A stretch of DNA of 11,440 nucleotides from Gammaproteobacteria bacterium. Its GTDB lineage: Bacteria > Pseudomonadota > Gammaproteobacteria > Arenicellales > Poriferihabitantaceae. Made by a program: the position numbers and the translations under genes. This document shows positions 7,545 through 11,440 of this stretch, piece after piece. Under the pieces are notes generated by a model. It saw only the letters and a program-made list of their open reading frames with translations, was not told the DNA's origin and searched no databases. The DNA lies in NCBI GenBank assembly GCA_009839585.1, contig VXPI01000393.1:1-11440 (forward strand), written 5' to 3'. Numbering within the stretch: the stretch's first letter is position 1; every line of letters begins with the position of its first letter.

Positions 7545-8090
7545 ATGTCACGAATAGCGAAAGTACCGGTTAGTATCCCATCTGGGGTGACCGTTGATAT
7601 TTTGAATGGGCAGGTAATTGCCAAGGGGCCAAAAGGCGAGTCCGGTTTCAAGTTGTTTCCGGGCATAGCCATCAGGAAAAACGAGGCAGATCTGTCTGTC
7701 GAAATCGATGCCAGGGACTCCGAGGTCGATAAGCAGCTGCGGTCGATGTGGGGAACCACTAGGGCTCTACTGGACAACCTGGTTACCGGTGTCTCGTCGG
7801 GCTTTAGCAAGCGCCTATTGATTACCGGTGTGGGTTATCGGGCTCAGGCTCAAGGGAGAAACCTGAATTTGAGTCTAGGTTATTCGCATCCAATTACCTA
7901 TGCACTTCCAGAAGGGGTTGAGGCGAACACACCCAGTCAAACGGAAATTGTCGTCAGCGGCATAGACAAGCAGATCGTCGGACAAGTAGCCGCTGAAATC
8001 AGGGCATTCCGTCCACCCGAACCCTATAAGGGCAAGGGAGTTCGGTATGCTGATGAGTATATTGTACGAAAACAGGCCAAGAAGAAGTAG
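7545..8090 (+). CDS. rplF: Large-subunit ribosomal protein L6
   Basis: L6 (181 residues; 177 in E. coli) is a two-domain 50S protein near the factor-binding site and the sarcin-ricin loop. The N-terminal repeat begins [15 protein letters not shown] and has KGPKGE. The second repeat contains [30 protein letters not shown] and the C-terminal [20 protein letters not shown] and [11 protein letters not shown], with a KKK end. The ribosome binding site is weak (GAG about 10 nt before the ATG). Confidence 0.97.
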   Translation: MSRIAKVPVSIPSGVTVDILNGQVIAKGPKGESGFKLFPGIAIRKNEADLSVEIDARDSEVDKQLRSMWGTTRALLDNLVTGVSSGFSKRLLITGVGYRAQAQGRNLNLSLGYSHPITYALPEGVEANTPSQTEIVVSGIDKQIVGQVAAEIRAFRPPEPYKGKGVRYADEYIVRKQAKKK

Positions 8091-8123
8091 GCACTGGATT
8101 TCGGTAGTTAGAGACCTAGAGAT

Positions 8124-8480
8124 ATGGCGAACAAGAATCAGGCGAGATTGAAACGTGCCAAGCGATCGCGTTATAAGATTGCACTCCATAATGCCATGCG
8201 CTTGTCTGTATTTCGAACCTCACGACATTTTTATGCCCAGGTGTATGATGAGACAGGGGGGAAAGTTCTGGCCTCGGCCTCGACACTGGACCCATCGATT
8301 CGTGAATCAATCAAATATAGCGGGAATTGTGAAGCGGCCCAGGCGGTAGGTGCCTTGATTGCCAAAAACGCACAGTCTTTAGGCGTAAAGCGTGTTGCAT
8401 TTGATCGATCAGGTTACCGTTATCACGGTCGAGTTCGTGCATTTGCTGATGCCGCACGGGAAAACGGGCTCGCTTTTTAA
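8124..8480 (+). CDS. rplR: Large-subunit ribosomal protein L18
   Basis: L18 (118 residues; 117 in E. coli) carries 5S rRNA into the central protuberance together with L5. It has the basic unstructured N-terminus ([13 protein letters not shown]), the [26 protein letters not shown] core, and the C-terminal [20 protein letters not shown] motif ending [11 protein letters not shown], all typical. It follows rplF by 33 nt, with the purine-rich sequence GAGACCTAGAGAT before the ATG. Confidence 0.97.
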   Translation: MANKNQARLKRAKRSRYKIALHNAMRLSVFRTSRHFYAQVYDETGGKVLASASTLDPSIRESIKYSGNCEAAQAVGALIAKNAQSLGVKRVAFDRSGYRYHGRVRAFADAARENGLAF

Positions 8481-8497
8481 CATCAAGATGATTAGAC

Positions 8498-9034
8498 ATG
8501 GCTAGATCGAAAGAGAGGGATGCACCCTCACAGGATAACTTTAAGGAACAACTGATTAACGTCCGGCGTGTTGCCAAGGTCGTAAAAGGGGGGCGGATTT
8601 TCGGATTTTCGGCATTAACTGTTGTGGGTGATGGAGATGGCCGTGTCGGAATTGGACGTGGCAAGGCTCGTGAAGTTCCGGTTGCTGTTCAAAAGGCAAT
8701 GGAAGATGCAAAACGCAACATGTTTCGGGTGAGCATGAATGGCAAGACCATTCAATATCCGATCATCGGTCGCCACGGTGCAGCCAAGGTAATTATGCGT
8801 CCTGCAGCAGATGGTACCGGGATTATTGCAGGTGGTACGATGCGTGCGGTGCTAGAGGCGGCAGGCATCGAGAATATATTGACCAAGGTGATTGGCACTA
8901 CTAATCCCATCAATGTTTCCAGGGCAACCATTGATGGACTCAGTCGGCTCAAAGGCAAGAAGCATATTGCGGCGAAACGGGGTAAAAAGGTCAAAGACCT
9001 ATTCGAAGTGCTTGAAGAGAATCAACAGGCATAG
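8498..9034 (+). CDS. rpsE: Small-subunit ribosomal protein S5
   Basis: S5 (178 residues; 167 in E. coli) lies at the mRNA entry site with S3 and S4 and influences decoding accuracy. The N-terminal double-stranded-RNA-binding-like domain is visible from about residue 18: [21 protein letters not shown], then [19 protein letters not shown]. The C-terminal domain has [17 protein letters not shown] and the conserved [13 protein letters not shown]. The N-terminus is a few residues longer than in E. coli and charged ([12 protein letters not shown]), and the C-terminus ends EENQQA. The gap from rplR is 17 nt. Confidence 0.97.
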   Translation: MARSKERDAPSQDNFKEQLINVRRVAKVVKGGRIFGFSALTVVGDGDGRVGIGRGKAREVPVAVQKAMEDAKRNMFRVSMNGKTIQYPIIGRHGAAKVIMRPAADGTGIIAGGTMRAVLEAAGIENILTKVIGTTNPINVSRATIDGLSRLKGKKHIAAKRGKKVKDLFEVLEENQQA

Positions 9035-9076
9035 CAATAAGAATAGTTCATTCACCACATAATCAGAGTTTGACCA

Positions 9077-9271
9077 ATGGCCAAGAAAAAACAGACAATG
9101 CTTAAAGTAACGTTGGTTCGAAGCATGCATGGGCGGATCAAGAGGCATCAGGCATGCGCACGAGGACTGGGCTTGCGTCGGATGCATCAGACTGTCGAGG
9201 TGCTGGATACACCCGAGAACCGTGGCATGATCAACAAGATTGGTTATATGCTGCATTGTGAGACGGAATGA
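9077..9271 (+). CDS. rpmD: Large-subunit ribosomal protein L30
   Basis: L30 (64 residues; 59 in E. coli) is a small globular 50S protein bound to domain II of 23S rRNA. The core [20 protein letters not shown], the [22 protein letters not shown] block and the final IGYML strand match the family well. The N-terminus has about four residues more than E. coli; a second ATG at 9098 (MLKVTLVRS) would remove most of the basic lead, but the first ATG gives the usual MAKK start. L30 is absent from some lineages, so its presence agrees with a proteobacterial source. Confidence 0.95.
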   Translation: MAKKKQTMLKVTLVRSMHGRIKRHQACARGLGLRRMHQTVEVLDTPENRGMINKIGYMLHCETE

Positions 9272-9285
9272 ATCGGAGTGAATGT

Positions 9286-9308
9286 TGAATCGTCCTGTCG
9301 ATGATTCA
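9286..9308 (+). other. Possible RNA hairpin between rpmD and rplO
   Basis: TGAATCGTC (9286-9294) can pair with GATGATTCA (9300-9308) to give a 9-bp stem with one G-U pair and the 5-nt loop CTGTC. It lies in the 69-nt gap between L30 and L15. No T-run follows, so it does not look like an intrinsic terminator; it may be a processing or translational element, or chance. Confidence 0.35.
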
Positions 9309-9340
9309 TGGATACAGATTTTGGGTGCGGATTAATCAAC

Positions 9341-9796
9341 ATGACAACCTTGAAACTCAACCACATCAAGCCGGGGCCCGGTGCAAGAAAAGACCGCAAG
9401 CGTGTGGGTCTCGGCCCCGGATCCGGAACCGGTAAAACGTCCGGTCGTGGGCATAAAGGCCAGAAATCACGTTCAGGTGGATTTCACAAGGTCGGCTTTG
9501 AAGGCGGGCAAATGCCGCTTCAGCGTCGCTTGCCCAAGCGAGGTTTCCGGTCACGGGCAAATTCACATCATGCGGAGATTCGTCTTGGTGAATTGAACAA
9601 GACAGAAGGCGAAGTAATTGACCTGGAATCCCTGAAAAAGGCCAAGGTGATTGGACACGATATTACCAGTGCCAAGGTAATTTTAAGCGGTCAAATCGAC
9701 AGGTCCGTGACCGTGGTTGGCGTATCACTCACCAAAGGTGCCGAAGCGGCGATTGTCAAGGCTGGTGGCAAGGTTGAATTGTCCAAAGCGGACTAG
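9341..9796 (+). CDS. rplO: Large-subunit ribosomal protein L15
   Basis: L15 (151 residues from this start; 144 in E. coli) is a late-binding 50S assembly protein with a long glycine-rich, basic N-terminal tail that threads through 23S rRNA. The tail holds the signature [13 protein letters not shown] and the [17 protein letters not shown] block. The C-terminal globular part has [14 protein letters not shown] and [16 protein letters not shown]. The ATG at 9341 is preferred over the in-frame ATG at 9308, because the extra 11 residues ([11 protein letters not shown]) are acidic or hydrophobic and unlike the family, and 9308 sits in a predicted hairpin. GGGTGCGG at 9323-9330 is the only purine-rich stretch before it. 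Confidence 0.95.
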   Translation: MTTLKLNHIKPGPGARKDRKRVGLGPGSGTGKTSGRGHKGQKSRSGGFHKVGFEGGQMPLQRRLPKRGFRSRANSHHAEIRLGELNKTEGEVIDLESLKKAKVIGHDITSAKVILSGQIDRSVTVVGVSLTKGAEAAIVKAGGKVELSKAD

Positions 9797-9807
9797 GATA
9801 AAGAAAG

Positions 9808-11160
9808 ATGGCCAAGGTAAAGACAGGCAAAAAAAGTGTCCCGGGTTCGGGCATGCTTGGTAGTCTATCTGACTTAAAGCAACGAATCCTGTTCATGCTC
9901 GGAGCACTGGTGGTGTTTCGTCTGGGTACGCATGTGCCTGTGCCTGGAGTTGATCCTGCTGCAGTGGCTGCCTTGTTTGAGCAGACCCGAGGGTCGATTA
10001 TCGATATCTTCAATATGTTCTCGGGAGGCGCCTTGAGTCGCCTTTCGATCTTTGCCCTGGGGGTAATGCCATATATCTCTGCATCCATCATCATGCAAAT
10101 GATGAAGGCAGTAATACCCTCCCTGGAGCAATTGAACAAGGAAGGCGAAGCAGGGCGACGAAAAATAACCCAGTACACCCGTTACTTTACGGTAGTACTG
10201 GCATTATTTCAGGGTGTTGGCATTTCCGTAGCCATTGAAAGTCAGCAAGTTGCGGGTTCCCCAGTTATCCTGATTCCGGGGATTGGTTTCAAAATCGTTG
10301 CAGCTGCTACATTGTGCGCTGGTACCATGTTTCTGGTATGGCTGGGTGAACAGGTCAGTGAACGTGGCCTCGGTAATGGTATTTCACTGATCATATTTGC
10401 CTCGATTGTGGCTGGCCTTCCTTCTGCAGTTGCCGGTACTCTGGAGCTGGCTCGAACCGGAGCCTTGTCCGGCGGATTGGTTTTAATGCTTTTCGTTGGT
10501 GCTCTGGCTGTAACTTATTTTGTGGTTTTCGTGGAGCGCGGCCAACGGCGAATAACTGTGAACTATGCAAAACGACAGCAGGGTCGAAAGATGATTGCGG
10601 GGCAATCATCCCATTTGCCATTCAAGCTCAACATGGCGGGCGTTATTCCGCCAATTTTTGCTTCCAGCCTGATTTTATTCCCTGCCAGCCTGGGCAGTTG
10701 GTTTGGCCAGTCAGAAAGCATGGGCTGGATGACGGATATTGCGACCAAGCTTCAGCCAGGCGAGCCGATTTATACCTTCCTGTATGGCGGCATGATAATC
10801 TTCTTTTGTTTTTTCTATACTGCCCTGGTATTTAACCCGGTCGACATTGCTGACAACCTGAAGAAATCAGGAGCGTTTATTCCCGGAATTCGGCCCGGTG
10901 CCCAGAGTGCCAAGTACATCGATGGCGTAGTATCGCGGTTGACCATGATTGGCGCTATCTACATCACCTTCGTGTGCTTGATTCCAGAATTCCTGATTGT
11001 GCAATACAGTGTGCCGTTTTATTTTGGGGGTACATCGCTATTGATTATTGTAGTGGTCACGATGGACTTGATTGCCCAGGTCCAGTCCTACCTGATGTCA
11101 AGACAGTATGAAAGCATCATGAAGAAATCACCGTTTCAACGCCCACAGGGTGTGCGTTGA
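9808..11160 (+). CDS. secY: Protein translocase channel subunit SecY
   Basis: SecY (450 residues; 443 in E. coli) is the inner-membrane pore of the Sec translocon. It works with SecE and SecG, with SecA for secreted proteins and with ribosomes for membrane proteins. About ten hydrophobic membrane segments can be traced, from [12 protein letters not shown] near residue 30 to the last at about residue 400. Family landmarks include [11 protein letters not shown], the plug-region sequence [25 protein letters not shown] (split here), [19 protein letters not shown], and the cytosolic C5 loop [13 protein letters not shown]. Arg362 in that loop aligns with the E. coli R357 needed for SecA function. 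The sequence ends [11 protein letters not shown] plus a short basic tail. AGGATAAAGAAAG precedes the ATG, 11 nt after rplO. Confidence 0.98.
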   Translation: MAKVKTGKKSVPGSGMLGSLSDLKQRILFMLGALVVFRLGTHVPVPGVDPAAVAALFEQTRGSIIDIFNMFSGGALSRLSIFALGVMPYISASIIMQMMKAVIPSLEQLNKEGEAGRRKITQYTRYFTVVLALFQGVGISVAIESQQVAGSPVILIPGIGFKIVAAATLCAGTMFLVWLGEQVSERGLGNGISLIIFASIVAGLPSAVAGTLELARTGALSGGLVLMLFVGALAVTYFVVFVERGQRRITVNYAKRQQGRKMIAGQSSHLPFKLNMAGVIPPIFASSLILFPASLGSWFGQSESMGWMTDIATKLQPGEPIYTFLYGGMIIFFCFFYTALVFNPVDIADNLKKSGAFIPGIRPGAQSAKYIDGVVSRLTMIGAIYITFVCLIPEFLIVQYSVPFYFGGTSLLIIVVVTMDLIAQVQSYLMSRQYESIMKKSPFQRPQGVR

Positions 11161-11186
11161 TTCCCAGTCCTAATCGGAGATCAGAG

Positions 11187-11300
11187 ATGAAGGTTCGAGC
11201 ATCGGTCAAGAAAATATGTCGTAATTGCAAGGTTATTCGCAGAAATGGTGTTGTCCGCGTGATTTGCCGGGACCCGCGGCATAAGCAAAAACAAGGGTAA
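11187..11300 (+). CDS. rpmJ: Large-subunit ribosomal protein L36, zinc-binding form
   Basis: L36 (37 residues) is the smallest 50S protein and stabilises 23S rRNA near the base of the L7/L12 stalk. Translation gives [15 protein letters not shown] at the start and RHKQKQG at the end. Cys11, Cys14, Cys27 and His32 form the expected zinc ribbon, so this is the C-plus form. It is one residue shorter than E. coli L36, in the loop between the last Cys and the His, matching the common 37-residue bacterial length. GGAG at 11176-11179 lies 7 nt before the ATG. It closes the spc part, as in other proteobacteria. Confidence 0.97.
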   Translation: MKVRASVKKICRNCKVIRRNGVVRVICRDPRHKQKQG

Positions 11301-11310
11301 GGCAATCGGG

Positions 11311-11361
11311 GAATTTATATTTTTCTTGATAGAAACTGGCATATTTGATAGAATCGCCTGC
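11311..11361 (+). promoter_or_regulatory. Strong candidate sigma70 promoter of the alpha operon
   Basis: TTGATA (11326-11331) and TAGAAT (11349-11354) each match the -35 and -10 consensus at five of six bases, with exactly 17 nt between them. A TG dinucleotide at 11346-11347 forms an extended -10 element. The upstream stretch 11311-11325 is almost all A/T, like an UP element, and the GC-rich CGCCTG follows the -10 box, as in promoters under stringent control. Transcription should begin near 11361. It would drive rpsM and the alpha operon. Confidence 0.7.
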
Positions 11362-11434
11362 CTTTTGTCCGGGTTGTATTGATGATTCTATCTGATTGTT
11401 TCACAATTGAATATTAGGTCTAGAGTATAGAAAC
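11361..11434 (+). promoter_or_regulatory. Predicted leader of the alpha operon
   Basis: About 74 nt separate the predicted transcription start from the rpsM ATG. TTCTAT (11386-11391) is complementary to ATAGAA (11427-11432), just before the start codon, and encloses a small TTCA/TGAA hairpin (11400-11411). In E. coli, S4 binds a pseudoknot in this leader and represses the operon. A comparable role here is inferred from position only; the pairing is short and A/U-rich. Confidence 0.35.
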
Positions 11435-11440
11435 ATGGCG
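11435..11440 (+). CDS. rpsM: Start of small-subunit ribosomal protein S13 (partial)
   Basis: Only ATG GCG (Met-Ala) is inside the window. The call rests on synteny: rpsM follows rpmJ and opens the alpha operon in proteobacteria, and S13 normally begins MARIAG. The upstream promoter and leader fit this. Confidence 0.6.

Noticed and set aside
9756..10178. 140-residue reverse-strand open frame opposite the start of secY
   Set aside because: It lies fully opposite the end of rplO and conserved SecY codons and encodes no recognisable protein.
11301..11325. Intrinsic terminator after rpmJ
   Set aside because: The short T-run at 11320-11324 has no stable GC-rich stem before it, so read-through into the alpha operon remains possible.
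1..11440. CRISPR arrays, insertion sequences, tRNA genes, phage or defence genes
   Set aside because: No direct-repeat arrays, transposase frames, cloverleaf sequences or unrelated genes were seen; the gene cluster is continuous housekeeping sequence.

Overview
The window is a continuous run of plus-strand ribosomal-protein genes in classic bacterial S10-spc-alpha order. It starts inside rplC (L3) and passes through rplD, rplW, rplB, rpsS, rplV, rpsC, rplP, rpmC, rpsQ, rplN, rplX, rplE, rpsN, rpsH, rplF, rplR, rpsE, rpmD, rplO and secY to rpmJ. It ends two codons into what is almost certainly rpsM (S13). The gene order, the presence of L30, the zinc-free 101-residue S14 and the close residue-level match to the E. 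coli proteins point to a proteobacterium, most likely a gammaproteobacterium. I cannot name a genus.

Region 1-5447 is the S10 operon part, missing S10 itself and the start of L3. Genes are tightly packed, with overlaps at L3/L4 (11 nt) and L16/L29 (1 nt) and short gaps elsewhere. Region 5466-11300 is the spc part. It follows S17 by only 18 nt with no visible promoter between them, so S10 and spc are probably one transcription unit here. The spc part ends with SecY, the core of the protein-export channel, and the small zinc-ribbon protein L36. The 134-nt gap 11301-11434 holds a strong-looking sigma70 promoter and leader for the alpha operon.

The genes encode core parts of both ribosomal subunits: peptidyl-transferase region and exit tunnel (L2, L3, L4, L22, L23, L29), 5S complex (L5, L18), 30S head and decoding region (S3, S14, S19, S5, S8, S17), plus the translocon pore.

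Most of the window is ordinary. Two genes are not. S17 carries an N-terminal extension of about 175 residues: a predicted helical domain followed by an acidic Ala/Pro/Glu-rich linker. This makes it 255 residues instead of about 84. L3 carries an acidic C-terminal tail of about 109 residues beyond the usual end. Both extensions are continuous open frames, and they resemble each other in composition. No mobile elements, CRISPR arrays, tRNAs or unrelated genes were seen.
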